From Mercenaria mercenaria (lineage: Eukaryota > Mollusca > Bivalvia > Venerida > Veneridae): a stretch of 64,000 nucleotides of DNA. Position 1 is the stretch's first letter, and each line of letters begins with the position of its first letter. The position numbers were made by a program, and so were the translations under genes. This document shows positions 1 to 13,526 of the stretch, in pieces. The stretch spans positions 65,543,001-65,607,000 of the forward strand of contig NC_069361.1 of the NCBI RefSeq assembly GCF_021730395.1, read 5' to 3'. Below the pieces are notes generated by a model that did not search any database, was not told the origin of the DNA, and saw nothing but the letters and a program-made list of their open reading frames with translations.

Positions 1-246
1 GGACATCAAGAAATAGTATTTAGCAGTTTTTAATACTGCTGTTCATAAAAGATGCTAAAATACTGCTCTTAGAAAATAACTGCATTTAACTACCTGTAAA
101 ACTGCTTTTTGTGAAAACATTTACAAAAACTTCAAAATAACTACAGAAAACTGGCCACCATCTGTTTTTCAATCCTCCAGTTATATTACTAGTCATTTCA
201 TGCTGGAAACAGTTTTAATAACTGGCAAAGAAGGCAGTTTTTCTAA

Positions 247-1240
247 AACAAGAGCTGTCCATAAGACAGCCAAGCTCGACTATTCGAAATATTGTCCCAG
301 AAGCAGGAAAATATTACCCAAAAAGGTTAAATATCAAAAGAGTTTTAAGTTCAAAGCGGACATAATTTGACCAAAATGAAGGTCAGAGTTATGGGACTTG
401 CTGCTATCAACTAGTTGTATAACCCCGAAGGCACATGTGAAGTTTCAATTCAATATCTGCATTAGTTTTGGAGATAGTAACTTGCACGTAAAACTTTAAC
501 CAGATGATTTTCTAAGTCCAAAAGGGGGCATAATTTGCCAAAAATACATGTCAGAGCTATGGGACCTGACCAAGTGAGGTTGGTAATTGATCTAGAAAAA
601 GAAAAAATAAGTTTCAAATCTATATGCCTTTTAGTTATAGCTGTATGTACTTGCACGCAAAACTTTAACCAGGATTTTCTAAGTCCAAAAGGGGGCATAA
701 TTTGCCCAAAATACATGTCAGAGTTATGGGACTTGACCCAGTGAGGTTGGTAATTGATCTAGAAAAAGAAAAAATAAGTTTCAAATCTATATGCCGTTTA
801 GTATTAGCTGTATGTACTTGCACGAAAAACTTTAACCAAAATTTTTCCCTAAGCCCAAAAAGGGGGCATAATTTTGGGCCCAAAATGAAGGTCAGAGTTA
901 TGGGACTTGCTGCTACAACTAGTTTTATAACCCGAAGGACACATGTGAAGTTTCAATTCAATATCTGCATTGTTTTGGAGATGTAATTGCATGTAAAACT
1001 TAACCAGAATTTTCTAAGTCCAAAAGGGGGCATAAATTTGCTCAAAATACATGTCAGAGTTATTGGCTTGCCCAGTGGGTTTTAGTAATTGCCCAGAAAA
1101 AAAAAAAATAAGTTTCAAGTCTATATCCCTTTAAAATGATAGGGTATGTCTTGCAAGCAAAAACTTAACAAGGGGGGGGGGACCCGACCCGACGCCGAGC
1201 CCGGGGTGAGTAGAATAGCTAGATTTCTTCGAATAGGGCA
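247..1240 (+). mobile_element. Internally tandem non-autonomous element, family A, copy 1
   Basis: The element opens with AACAAGAG at 247, followed by a perfect hairpin (GCTGTC at 254-259, GACAGC at 265-270) and a subterminal block AGCTCGACTATT. The body is about 5 diverged units of roughly 130-170 bp. Each unit has the phrases TTTCTAAGTCCAAAAGGG, CATAATTTGCC and AGAGTTATGGGACTTG. It ends in GACCCGACCCGACGCC and a decayed terminal hairpin near 1212-1239. No coding capacity is visible; the short ORFs are the tandem units read through. The better preserved 3' end of the same family lies at 49425-50239. Confidence 0.7.
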
Positions 1241-2108
1241 AAAAACGCTGTTTCCGAAAAAAGACGCAAAATCGAGAAAATTTTTTTCCCCAAAGGGGGC
1301 TCTTAAAGGGCCCAAAAAATTGCTTTTTTTGGTTTGAACACGATAGAGCCTCTTTTGCAATCATTTTAAATAAACTTGAAAACTTTATTGGCAAATTTCT
1401 GGGTTTTCCTTTCGAAAAACGGGAAAGACCCAATCTGCTATTTTGGCTTTTGCAGCCTTTATAGGGACTTTTTTTTGGGTTTGTTGATACAAATTGCAAA
1501 ATGTTTAAACAACAATAAATCTTGGATTCCATGATGAATTGTTAGATCAAATATAGGTCCGGAGTTACAGCCCCCGATTTACCCCCGAAAGGCCAAATTT
1601 GTTTATTTTTACCTTGTGAACATGGTAGAAGTGACATTTTATATTTGATTTTAACCACATTTACACACAACTTGAGTCTCAATAAGATCTTGGTTCCTTT
1701 CGAAAACCGGCTAGATTCCTTCATGGGTTCTATTTTGGCCCTTTCAGCCATACAGAGGTTTCATTTATGCTTTAATTTGATACAAACTTGCACAGAATGA
1801 TTATCTTGATGATCTCTAGGCCTGGATCGAAACTGGGTCATGTTGGGTCAAAACTAGGTCACCCAGGTCAAATCAAAGAAAAGCTTGTTTACAATCTAGA
1901 GGCCACATTTATGACCCTATCTCCATGAAACTTGGTCAGAATGTTTATCTTGATGATTTCTAGGCTAAGTTCGAAACTGGGTCATACTGGGTCCAAAACT
2001 AGGTCACCCGGTCAAATCAAAGGAAAAGCTTTTATACACTTTTGTTCATTTGATGTGCATGAAACTGGGTCAGAATGTTTTTCTGCATGAAATATTGCAT
2101 GAATTTGT
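1241..2108. repeat. Remnants of other internally tandem elements, no gene
   Basis: Two diverged copies of a unit spaced about 290 bp apart carry CCTTTCGAAAA and CTATTTTGGC (near 1410-1450 and 1695-1745). From about 1790, two ~130-bp units follow, with TCGAAACTGGGTCAT and CTAGGTCACC. Neither set has recognisable ends, so these look like truncated interiors of the same general kind of element. No credible coding region is seen. Confidence 0.5.
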
Positions 2109-3549
2109 AGCTCACCAGAGCATGAAGTGCTCATGGTGAGGTTTTGTGATCATGCTGTGTCAGTCCGTGCGTGCATACGTCCGTGCGTCGAGTCGTCAAC
2201 ATATGTGTTTAAACGACATCTTCTCCAAAACCACTCATTGGATTTTGATGAAACTTGGCCATGATGTTCCTTGGGTGGTCCTCTACCAGAGTTGTTCAAA
2301 CGGTTCCGCTTGGTTGCACATATGGGCTGCCAGAGCTAAAAATAGAAAAAACTTCAAACAATATCTCCTCCTAAACCGATGGTCCGAACTCCGATTTTGA
2401 AATAATTTCACACAAATGATCCTTATGCTACCCTCTACCAAGATTGTTCAAATTATACCGATTCGTCAAAAAGCATGGCCGCCAGAGGGCGTGGTCACTT
2501 TTCCCTGTATGTATATAGAGGAAACTTTAAAAATCTTGTATGAAACTGCTAGTCTGATTTTAGAATAATTTTACACAAATGGTGCTTGTGTGACCCTCTA
2601 CCGTGCTGGTTCAAATTGTTTTGATTCGTCAAAAAACATGGCTGCCAGAGGGTGTGGTCACTTTTCCCTATATGTTTATAGTGGAAACTTAAAAATTCTT
2701 CTTGTGTGAAACTGCTGGCCCGATTTTAGAATAATTTTACACAAATTGTCCTTGTGTGACCGTCTGCCAAGATTATTCAAATTATACCGATTCGTCAAAA
2801 AACATGGCCGCCAGAGGGTGTGGTCACTTTTCCCTATATGTATATAGTGGAAACTTAAAAATTATTCTTGTGTGAAATGCTGGCCCGATTTTAGAATAAT
2901 TTTACACAAATTGTCCTTGTGTGACCGTCTGCCAAGATTGTTCAAATTATACCGATTCGTCAGAAAACATGGCCACCAGAGGGTGTGGTCACTTTTCCCT
3001 ATATGTATATAGTGGAAACTTTAAAAATCTTCTTGTATGAAACTGCTTGTCTGACTTTAAAATAATTTTACACAAATGGTCCTTGTGTGACCCTCTACCA
3101 AGATTGTTCAAATTATTTTGAATCATCAAAAACATGGCTGCCAGAGGGCGTGCCATGGTCACTTTTCCCTATATGTATATAGTTGAAACTTGAAAAATCT
3201 TTTTTGTGTGAAACTGCTGGCCCAATTTTAAAATGATTTTGCACAAATGGTTCTTGTGTGACCCTCTACCGTCCAAGATGGTTCAAATTTTTCCGATTCG
3301 TTAAAAAACATGGCTGCCAGGGGGTGTGGTCACTTTTCTTCTCTGAATCAATAATAGCTAGAGCCTTGATATTTGGCGTGTGATATCAGATTTGTAATGT
3401 CTATCATATTTGTTCAAATTATTGCCCTAGGTTCAGAAGTGTGTGTGACATGTATATAATATAGGCTAACATAGAAGAAGCCTAAAATTACTCTGTACTT
3501 ATACAAACACACTTGAGGTGAGCGCTTTAGGGTCAATGACCCTCTTGTT
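2109..3549 (-). mobile_element. Internally tandem non-autonomous element, family B, copy 1
   Basis: Read on the minus strand it starts with AACAAGAGGGTCATTGACCC at 3549. This contains a GGTCA/TGACC hairpin and is followed by the subterminal block AGCGCTCACC. The body holds about six ~140-bp units with the phrases GACCACGCCCTCTGGCGGCC and TTTTTTGACGAATC. A GACGG-like tract (2158-2193) precedes a terminal hairpin at 2112-2140 (CTCACCA/TGGTGAG plus GAGCA/TGCTC), and the element ends in AGCT at 2109. A second copy in opposite orientation lies at 22382-23595, which confirms the ends. Confidence 0.75.
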
Positions 3550-3935
3550 TCTATAATATAGTCTATGAAAGGTTATATTTTATTAAAGGGATATAGAGGT
3601 AAAATACTGGAAATAAATGAGTAAGTTTTTAAGTTATTACATGTATTTAAAACTTGTTTTTCATAATTATATATATATGAAATACAGAAAAAGTCATATA
3701 ATAGATGCCATAACTGTGTTGTTATCTTGCTTTATCCGTGTTGGTCATGCTAGGGTGTCAGTTGTCAATGGTGCATGCAGATACAGCTACCTTTCTGTAT
3801 ATTCACAATTTCATTGTCCATAATTTGAGTAGAATCTTTGTCATAGAGTTTTCAATATAAATTATTATTTAGATAATAGGTTTCAAAGATTTCGTTTCGT
3901 TTGTTAATTCAGCTTTATTCAGCCTGAGAATGCAT
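3550..3935. other. Non-coding AT-rich spacer
   Basis: No gene, RNA or repeat is recognised. A 68-codon open frame at 3617-3823 has the composition of random AT-rich DNA and no domain. Confidence 0.4.
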
Positions 3936-4165
3936 TCAACTCTAAAAAAAAATGCACCTATCCCCTTATCATGCTGGACACGATTGATTTTGCCTTTGCG
4001 ATCAGTGTAGATCATGATCAGCCTGCACAGCTGTGCAGTCTGATCAAAATCTGCACTGTTCACTATTCGGTCAGTATATTTTAGTAAGCATCCCTTTTAA
4101 ATGTTAATGGTACAGTCCAAATTGAAAGGTGGACAAGTTCATTATAGAAATTTAGCAGGGTAAGG
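3936..4165. repeat. Short interspersed repeat family R, copy 1
   Basis: The block carries GATTTTGCCTTTGCGATCAG, a small palindrome around GCACAGCTGTGC, and the right end GGACAAGTTCATTATAGAA followed by TTTAGCAGGG. The right half recurs near 54500-54645 and 60722-60905 in this window, so it is an interspersed repeat of about 200 bp. No RNA polymerase III boxes or coding sequence are evident. It is either a MITE or a SINE fragment. Confidence 0.65.
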
Positions 4166-4470
4166 GATAACCCCTCATACGGTCATGTAGACAACTACGA
4201 CGAGACAGAACAAATAAAGGAACTCAGCAGGTCACCGCCTTTGAACAGCAAATGGGAAAAACACCACTTGGACTTTAAACCAGTTACTCAAATTGTGCAG
4301 AAAAGCCCTCACATTTTATATAAAAGTAATTCCATCAAGATTTATTTATATGTTCACTGTAAACAAAAAGGCACGAAATAAACAATAATGCTCGTGTGAA
4401 TAAACATAATTTACAACAATTAACAAACCATATACACATGTACCTTGCAGAAGACAGTGTTACAAGAACA

Positions 4471-4678
4471 ACGCCTTTGTGGCCGAGTGGTTAAGGTCGC
4501 TGACTTCAAATCACATGCCCCACATCAATGAGGGTTCGAGCCTCACTCAGGGCGTTGAATTCTTCATGTGAAGAAGCCATCCAGCTGGTTTACAGAAGGT
4601 CGGAAAAGCTGAAAAATGTCGCCATATGACCTATCATGTGTCAGTGCGACGTTAAATCAAAAAAAAAAAACACAAAAA
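4471..4678 (+). mobile_element. tRNA-derived SINE
   Basis: The head resembles a class II (Leu/Ser type) tRNA. ACGCCTT at 4471 can pair with AGGGCGT near 4549-4555. The A box GTGGCCGAGTGGTTAAGG (about 4479-4496) and the B box GGGTTCGAGCCTC (about 4532-4544) are clear. An unrelated body of about 100 bp ends in GTTAAATC plus an A-rich tail (4659-4680). The body and tail make it a SINE rather than a tRNA gene. Family A/B-type element H begins right at its poly-A tail. Confidence 0.8.
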
Positions 4679-5527
4679 AACAAGAGCACCGCCTTGCGGG
4701 TGCTGACGCTCATCTGATTATTTTGTATAATAGAAATATTGTCCTACTCATGATTTTCTAAGTCCAAAAAGGGCCATAATTCTTGCAAAAAGCAGGATGG
4801 AGTTATGTTTCGTGATGTACAGAGTCAGCTCATGATGGTGAACAACAGTTGCAAGTTTCAAAGCAATAGCTTTGACAGTTTACGAGAAAAGTTTACCTAA
4901 ACATAAAACAAACAATAAATCTGATATTTTCTAAGTCCAAAATGGGGCATAATTCTTGCAAAAAGTAGGACAGAGTTATGTTTCTTGCCTTACAGGATCA
5001 GCTTATGATGGTGAACAAGTGTTGCAAGTTTTAAAGCAATAGCTTTGACAGTTTATGAGAAAAGTTGACCTAAACATAAAACTTAACCAAGAAGTTGACC
5101 TAAACATAAAACTTAACCAAGAAATCTGATTTTCTAAGTCCAAAAGGGGCAATAATTCTTGCAAAAAGCAGGACAGAGTTATGTTTCTTAATTACAGGGT
5201 CAGCTATTGATGGTGAACAAGTGTTGCAAGTTTCAAAGCAGTACCTTTGATAGTTTAGGAGAAAAGTTGACCTAAACATAAAACTTAACCAAGAAATCTA
5301 ATATTTTCTAAGTCCAAAAGGGGCCATAATTCTTGCAAAAAGCAGGATAGAGTTATGTTTCTTGCTGTACAGGGTCAGCAATTGATGGTGAACAAGTGTT
5401 CCAAGTTTCAAAGCAATACCTTTAGGAGAAAAGCTGACCAAAACATAAAACTTAACCAGGCAACACCGACGCCGATCAAGTGATGACAATAACTCATCAT
5501 TTTTTTTCTCAAAAAATCAGATGAGCT
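4679..5527 (+). mobile_element. Internally tandem non-autonomous element, family H, copy 1
   Basis: It starts AACAAGAG and has a hairpin AGCACC/GGTGCT, then the subterminal block GCTCATCTGATT (4708-4719). About four units of ~140-180 bp follow, each with TTTTCTAAGTCCAAAA, TTCTTGCAAAAAGCAGGA and ATGGTGAACAAGTGTTGC. CACCGACGCCGATCAAG precedes the end, which is the inverse block AATCAGATGAGCT (5515-5527) followed by AAAA. A second copy, in reverse, lies at 40384-46660. No coding capacity. Confidence 0.8.
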
Positions 5528-6050
5528 AAAAAAGAAAGAACAACACCATTTATGCCTCTAAGAAGCTATTTTTGTTTAGACGAGATTAAAGTCTATTTAC
5601 AAATGTAAACTGCAAAAGACTTCTTTTTGCTTTATTTGAATCCAAGCTCTGGAATATATGAATAAGTGTGAAAAGACAGTTCTTTGAAATATCACTCAGT
5701 TTTTATTTGAAACATATAGGATTAACACTAGAACAAGTTTGATTTTTAAAGATTTTTTTTTATAAAACACGAACACTTTTTGTATGCAAAATATATATAT
5801 AGTCAATTAAATACATTTTATGAGGAAAGTATCCATGTATAAGCACATTAACAATAAATGCAATAAATAAATCAGATGTCAAATTTTGATAATTGCAGTG
5901 CCGTTTGTGTCTCTGTTGATCATATAGCAATCTGAAGAAATTACAGATATATTCTCCAGTTCCATTCATGTTGGCCTGTTCAGTGTACTTTTATCTGCAA
6001 TATGTTCTGTTTCGATTACAAACACATGGCTACTTAGTCACAGCTATCTT
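5528..6050. other. Non-coding AT-rich spacer
   Basis: No gene or recognised repeat. It contains homopolymer runs and TATATA tracts only. Confidence 0.4.
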
Positions 6051-9000
6051 TAGCAGTGCAACAGGCTAATTGTGACTGTGGTTGGTTCTCATGCATCTGT
6101 AGCAGCGCAACAGAATTACTTTAACTGATCTTTATTTAATCCGTCTGTACCATTGCAACAGGCTAACTGAGACTGTGATTGGTTCTCATGCATTTGTAGC
6201 AGCGCAAGAGAATTACTGTGACTGATGTTGATTTTCATCCACCTGTAGCAGCACAACAAGCTAACTGTGACTGTGGTTGGTTCTCATGCATTTGTAGCAG
6301 CGCAAAAGAATTACTGTGACTGATGTTGATTTTCATCCATCTGTAGCGTTCCAACAGGCTAACTGTGGCTGTGGTTGGTTCTCATGCATTTGTAGCAGCG
6401 CAAGAGAATTACTGTTACTGATGTTTATTTCATGTCTGTACCATTGCAAAAGGCTAACTGTGACTGTGGTTGGTTCTCATGCATTTGTAGCAGCACAACA
6501 AGCTAACTGTGACTGTGGTTGGTTCTCATGCATTTGTAGCAGCGCAACAGAATCACTGTGACTGATGTTTATTTCATCTGTCTGTACCATTGCAACAGGC
6601 TAACTGTGACTGTGGTTGGTCCTCATGCATTTGTAGCAGCGCAACAGAATCACTTTGACTGATGTTTATTTCATCTGTCTGTACCATTGCAACAGGCTAA
6701 CTGTGACTGCGGTTGGTCCTCATGCATTTATAGCAGCGCAACAGAATTACTTTGACTGATGTTTATTTAATCTGTCTGTACCATTGCAACAGGCTAACTG
6801 CGACTGCGGTTGGTCCTCATGCATTTGTAGCTGTGCAACAGAATTACTGTGACTGACGTTGATTTTCATCCATCTATAGCAATGCAACAGGCTAACTCAC
6901 AGTGACTGTGGTTGGTTCTCATGCATTTGTAGCAGTGCAACAGAATTACTGTGACTGATGTTGATTTTCATCCAACTGTAGCATTCCAACAGGCTAACTG
7001 TGACTGTGGTTGGTTCTCATGCATTTGTAGCAGCGTAACAGAATTACTGTGATTGAGGTTGGTTTTCATCCATCTGTAGCATTCCAACAGGCTAACTGTA
7101 ACTGTGGTTGCTTCTCATGCATTTGTAGCAGCGCAGCAGAATTACTGTTATTGATGTTGATTTTCATCCAACTGTAGCAATGCAACAAGCTAACTGTGAC
7201 TGTGGAATGTCCTCATGCATTTGTAGCAGCACAACAGAATTACTGTGACTGATGTTGATTTTCATCCATCTGTAGCATTCAAACAGGCTTACTGTGACTG
7301 CGGTTGGTTCTCCTGCATTTGTAGCAGCGCAACAGAATCACTGTGACTGATGTTGATTCTCGTCCATCTGTAGCAATCCAACAAGCTAACTGTGACTGTG
7401 GTTGATTCTCATGCATTTGTAGCAGCGCAACAGAATTACTGTGACTGATGTTGATTTTCATCCATCTGTAGCATTACAACAGGCTTAGTGTGACTACAGT
7501 TGGTCTCATGCATTTGTAGTAGTGCAACAGAATTACTTTGATTGATGTTTATTTCATCTGTCTGTAGCACTGTGACTGTGATTGATTCTCATGCATTTGT
7601 AGCAGCGCAACAGAACTACTGTGACTAATGTTGATTTTCATCCATCTGTAGCAGCACAACAAGCTAACTGTGACTGCGGTTGGTTCTCAAGCACTTGTAG
7701 CAGTGCAACAGAATTACTATGACTGATGTTGATTTTCATCCATCTGTAGCATTGCAACAAGCTAACTGACAGCAGTTGGTTTTCATGCATTTGTAGTAGT
7801 GCAACAGAATTACTTTGACTGATGTTTATTTCATCTGTCTGTAACATTGCAACAGGCTAACTGTGACTGTGGTTGGTTCTCATGCATTTGTGGCAGCGCA
7901 ACAGAATTACTATGACTGATGTTGATTTTCATCCATCTGTAGCATTGCAACAAGCTAACTGACAGCAGTTGGTTTTCATGCATTTGTAGCAGTGCAACAG
8001 AATTACTTTGACTGATGTTGATTTTCATCCGTCTGTTGCATTTCAACAGGCTAATTGTGACTGTGGTGTATTCTCATGCATTTGTAGCAGCGCAACAGAA
8101 CTATTGTGACTGAGGTTGATTTTCATCCGTCTTGCATTTCAACAAGTTAACCGTGACTGTGGTTGGTTCTCATGCATTTGTAGCAGCGCAACACAATTAC
8201 TGTGACTGATGTTGATTTTCATTCATCTGTAGCAATGCAACAAGCTAACTGTGACTGTGGTTGGTTCTCATGCATTTGTAGTAGTGCAACAGAATTACTT
8301 TGACTGATGTTTATTTCATCTGTCCGTAGCACTGTGACTGTGATTGATTCTCATGCATTTGTAGCAGCGCAACAGAACTACTGTGACTGAGGTTGATTTT
8401 CATCCGTCTGTCGCATTTCAACAAGCTAACCGTGACTGTGGATGGTTCTCAAGCATTTGTAGCAATGCAACAGAATTACTGTGACTGATGTTTATTTCAT
8501 CTGTCTGTAGCATTGCAACAGGCTAACTGTGACTGTGGTTGGTTCTCATGCATTTGTAGCAGTGCAACAAAATTTATTTGACTGATGTTTATTTAATCTG
8601 TCTGTACCATTGGAACAGGCTAACTGTGACTGCGGTTGGTCCTCATGCATTTGTAGCAGCGCAACAGAATTACTGTGACTGATGTTGATTTTCATCCATT
8701 CGTAGCATTTCAACAAGCTAACCGTGACTGTGGTTGGTTCTCATGTATTTGTAGCAGCGCAACAGAATTATTGTGACTGATGTTTATTTCAACCGTCTGT
8801 TGCATTTCAACAAGCTAACTGTGACTGTGGTTGGTTCTCTTGTATTTGTAGCAGCGCAACAGAATTATTGTGACTGATCTTTATTTCATCTGTCTGTAGC
8901 ATTGCAACAGGCTAACTGTGACTGTGGCTGGTTCTCATGTATCTGTAGCAGCGCAACAGAATTTATTTGAGTGATGTTTATTTAATCCGTCTGTACCATT

Positions 9001-12000
9001 GCAACAGGCTAACTCTGACTGTGATTGGTTCTGATGCATTTATAGCAGCGCAACAGAATTACTGTGACTGATGTTTATTTAATCTGTCTGTACCATTGGA
9101 ACAGACTAATTGTGACTGCGGTTGGTTGTCCTGCATTTGTAGCAGCGCAACAGAATTACTGTGACTGATGTTGATTTCCATCCAACTGTAGCATTCCAAC
9201 AGGCTAACTGTGACTGCGGTTGGTTCTCATGCATTTCTAGCAGCGCAACAGAATTACTGTTACTGATGTTGATTTTCACCCAACTGTAGCAATGCAACAA
9301 GCTAACTGTGACTGTGGTTGGTCCTCGTGCATTTGTAGCAGCGCAACAGAATTACTGTGACTGATGTTGATTTTCATCCATCTGTAGCATTCCAACAGGC
9401 TAACTGTGACTGTGGTTGGTTCTCATGCATTTGTAGCAGCGCAACAGAATTACTGTGACTGATGTTGATTTTCGTCCATCTTTAGCATTCAAACAGGCTA
9501 ACTGTGACTGTGGTTGGTTCTCATGCATTTGTAGCAGCGCAACAGAATTACTGTGACTGATGTTGATTTTCATCCATCTTTAGCATTCAAACAGGCTAAC
9601 TGTGACTGTGGTTGGTTCTCATGCATTTCTAGCAGCGCAACAGAATTACTGTTACTGATGTTGATTTTCATCCATCTGTAGCAATGCAATAAGCTAACTC
9701 GGACTGTGGCTGGTCCTCATTCATTTGTAGCAGCACAACAGAATTACTGTGACTGATGTTGTTTTTCATCCAACTGTAGCAATGCAATAAGCTAATTGTG
9801 ACTGTGGTTTGTCCTCATGCATTTGTAGCAGCACAACAGAATTACTGTGACTGATGTTGATTTTCATCCATCTTTAGCATTCAAACAGGCTGTGACTGTG
9901 GTTGGTTCTCATGCATTTGTAGCAGCGCAACAGAATTACTGTTAGTGATGTTGATTTTCATCCATCAGTAGCAATGCAACAAGCTAACTGTGACTGTGGT
10001 TGGTCCTCATTCATTTGTAGCAGCGCAACAGAATTACTGTGACTGATGTTGATTTTCATCCATCTGTAGCATTCCAACAAGCTAACTGTGACTGTGGTTG
10101 GTTCTCATGCATTTGTAGCAGCGCAACACAATTACTGTGACTGACGTTGATTTTCATCCATCTGCAGCAATGCAACAAGCTAACTGTGACTGTGGTTGGT
10201 CCTCATGCATTTGTAGCAGTGCAACATAATAACTGTCACTGATGTTGATTTTCATCCATCTGTAGCATTCCAACAGGCTTCCTGTGCCTGCGGATGGTTC
10301 TCATTCATCTGTAGCAGGGCAACAGATTTGCTTTAAATGATGTTGATTTTCATTTATCTATAGCAATGCAACAGGCTAACTAGGACTGCAGTTGATTTTC
10401 ATGCATTTGTAGCAGCCAACAGATTTACTGCGACTGATGTTGATTTTCATCAGTCTGTAGTAATGCAACAGACTTACTGTGACTACGGTTGGTTCTCATG
10501 CATTTGTAGCAGCGCAACAGAATTACCGTGACTAATGTTGATTTTCATGCATCTGTACCAGCACAACAAGCTAACTGTGACTGCGGCTGGTTCTCATGCA
10601 TTTGTAGTAGTGCAACAGAATTACTTTGACTGATGTTTATTTCATCTGTCTGTAGCATTGCAACAGGGTAACTGTGACTGTGGTTGAATCTCATGCACTT
10701 GTAGCAGTGCAACAGAATTACTGTGACTGATGTTTATTTCATCTGTCTGTAGCATTGCAACAGGCTTACTGTCACTGTGGTTGATTCTCATGCATTTGTA
10801 GCAGCGCAACAGAACTACTGTGACTGATGTTGATTTTCATCCATCTGTTGCATTTCAACAGGTTAATTGTGACTGTGGTGTATTCTCATGCATTTGTAGC
10901 AGCGCAACAGAATTACTGTGACTGATGTTTATTTCATCTGTCTGTAGCATTGCAACAGGCTAACTGTGACTGTGATTGGTTCTGATGCATTTATAGCAGT
11001 GCAACAGAATTACTTTGACTGATGTTTATTTAATCTGTCTGTACCATTGGAACAGGCTAACTGTGACTGCGGTTGGTTCTCCTGCATTTGTAGCAGCGCA
11101 ACAGAATTACTGTGACTGATGTTGATTCTCATCCATCTGTAGCAATCCAACAAGCTAACTATGACTGCGGTTGGTCCTCTTACATTTGTAACAGCGCAAC
11201 AGAAATACTGTGACTGATGTTGATTTTCATCCATCTATAGCAATGCAACAAGCTAACTGTGACTGTGGTTGGTTCTCATGCATTTGTAGCAGCGCAACAG
11301 AATTACTGTGACTGATGTTGATTTTCATTCATCTGTAGCATTCCAACAGGCTAACAGTGGCTGTGGTTGGTTCTCATGCATTTGTAGCAGCGCAACAGAA
11401 TTACTGTGACTGATGTTGATTTCATCCATCTGTAGCACTGCAACTGGCTAACTGTGACTGCAGTTGGTTCTCATGCATTTGTAGCAGCGCAACAGAATTA
11501 CTGTGAATGATGTTGATTTTCATCCATCTGTTGCATTGCAACAGGCTAACTGTGACTGTGGTTGGTTCTCATGCATTTGTAGCAGCGCAACAGAATTACT
11601 GTTACTGATGTTCATTCTCATCCATCTGTAGAAATCCAACAAGCTAACTGTGATTGTGGTCGGTTCTCATGCATTTGTAGCAGCACAACGGAATTACTGT
11701 GACTGATGTTGATTTTCATCCATCTGTAGCAATGCAACAAGCTAACTGTGACTGTGGTTGGTCCTCATGCATTTGTAGCAGCGCAACAGGCTAACTCTGA
11801 CTGTGGTTAGATCTCATGCATTTGTAGCAACGCAACAGATGTACTGGAAGTGGTGTTCATTTTCATTCATCTGTAGCATTGCAACAGGCTAACTGTGACT
11901 GTGTTTGGTTCTCATGCATTTGTAGCAGCGAAACAGTTTTACTGTGACTGATGTTGATTTTCATCCATCTGTAACAGCACAACAGGCTAACTGTGACTGT

Positions 12001-12229
12001 GGTTAGTTCTCAAGGATTTATAGAAGAGCAACAGATCTACTGTGCCTGATGTTGATTTTTATCCATCTGTAGCAGTGCAACAGGTTAACTGTGACTGCGG
12101 TTGGTTCTCGTGCATCTGCAAAAGGCTGACTGTGACTGATGTTGATTTTCATGCATCTGTTTGTGCAACAGATTAACTGTGTGCGGTTGGTTCTCATGCA
12201 TTTTAGCTGCGCAACAGAGAGTAATTATA
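6051..12229. repeat. 49-bp minisatellite with 98-bp alternating higher-order unit
   Basis: Two related 49-bp units alternate. One reads TAGCAGCGCAACAGAATTAC and ends GATTTTCATCCATCTG. The other reads TAGCATTGCAACAGGCTAAC and ends GGTTCTCATGCATTTG. From the length, about 60 dimers are present; single units are sometimes lost or duplicated. Because 49 is not a multiple of 3, the open frames inside it are chance read-through. The array stops at an inserted element (12230-13526) and resumes beyond it. Confidence 0.95.
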
Positions 12230-13526
12230 TCTGCCCCACGCCCACTTGGGGAGTCACATTGCTTTTGCCCTGTCCGTTCGTGTGTCCGTCACACTTCATT
12301 TCCAATCAATAACTATAGAACCATTTGACATAGAACCTTCAAACTTCATAAGGTAGTAGGGCGTATGAAGTAGACGACACCTTTTGTTTTTGGGGTTACT
12401 TCATGAAAGGTCAAGGTCACAGGGGCCTGAACATGGAAAACATTTCCGATCTATAACTTGAGAACCACTTGACCCAGTATAATGAAACCTCATAGGATGA
12501 TTAGACATGCAGTGAAAATGACCCCTATTGATTTTTGGATCACTCTGTTATACGTCAAGGTCACAGGGGCTTGAACATAGAAATCTATTTCCGATCAATA
12601 ACTTGAAAACCATTTGATCCAGAACCTTCGAACTTAGAAGGGTAATATGACTTACAGAGTAGATGATCCCTATTGTTTTTGGTTTCACTCCATCAACGGT
12701 CTAGGATGCAGGGGCGATCTGCCTGTCACACTTCATTTTCGAGCAATAATGGGAGAACCATTTGACCTAGAACCTTCAAAGTTCATTGGGTGATACGGCT
12801 TACAAGGTAAATGACCCCTTATATTTTGGGGTTACTCGATGAAAGGTCAAGGTAACGGGCCTGAACACTGAAAACCTTTTCTGATCAATAACTTGAGATA
12901 AACTTACCGAGAATGTTGAAACTTCATAGAATGATTGGAAATGTAGAGTAGATTACCTTTTTTGATTTTTGGGTAACTTGATCAAAGCTCAAGGTCACAG
13001 GGGCCAGAAATTGGAAAACCGTTTCTGATCAATAACTTGAGAACCATTTGACCCAGAACCTTCAAACTTCATAGGGTAATAGCAAAGCTCAAGGCCACAG
13101 GGGCCTGAACATGGAAAACACTTTCCGATCAATAACTTGAGCTAAAGGTCACAGGGGCCTGAACATGGAAAACACTTTCCAATCAATAACTTGAGTACCA
13201 CTTGACCCAGAATGTTGAAACTTCATAGGATAATTGGACATGCAGAGTAGATGACCCTATTGATTTTTAGGTCACTCGATCGAAGGTCAAGGTTACAGGG
13301 GTCAGAACATGGAAAACCAAACCTTTTCCAATCCATATCTTGAGAACCACTAGGCCCAGAATGTTGAAACTCTTTGGGATGCTTGGACATGCCGAGTAGA
13401 TTATCCCAATTGCAGCCAAGCGTCGTGTCTCTTGGACTTCTGCTCCTGTCCCCTATTGCCTTCTTGCCTGTTACTACTATGCATTGGGGAGAGACATGCG
13501 CTTTTCTACAAAAGCATCTTCTATTT
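12230..13526 (-). mobile_element. Internally tandem non-autonomous element, family E
   Basis: On the minus strand it starts near 13526 with AAATAGAAGA and a hairpin AAAAGC/GCTTTT, then CTCCCCAAT. The interior has units of about 130-190 bp with the phrases AAGGTCAAGGTCACAGGGG, CCTGAACATGGAAAAC and CAATAACTTGAGAACCA. A GTCC-rich tract (12262-12281) precedes a terminal hairpin with CCCCA/TGGGG (12231-12256). It splits one unit of the 49-bp array: TAATTA lies on the left and GCGACTGATGTTG resumes on the right. No coding capacity. Confidence 0.65.

Noticed and set aside
4471-4555. A tRNA-Leu/Ser gene
   Set aside because: A and B boxes are good, but the anticodon stem is poor and the sequence continues into a SINE body with an A-rich tail.
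6316-11234. Many open frames of 60-81 codons in the 49-bp array
   Set aside because: The unit is not a multiple of three and the frames simply read successive repeats; no start context or domain.
6051-12229. CRISPR-like array
   Set aside because: There are no unique spacers; both alternating units are repeats, and the context is animal DNA.
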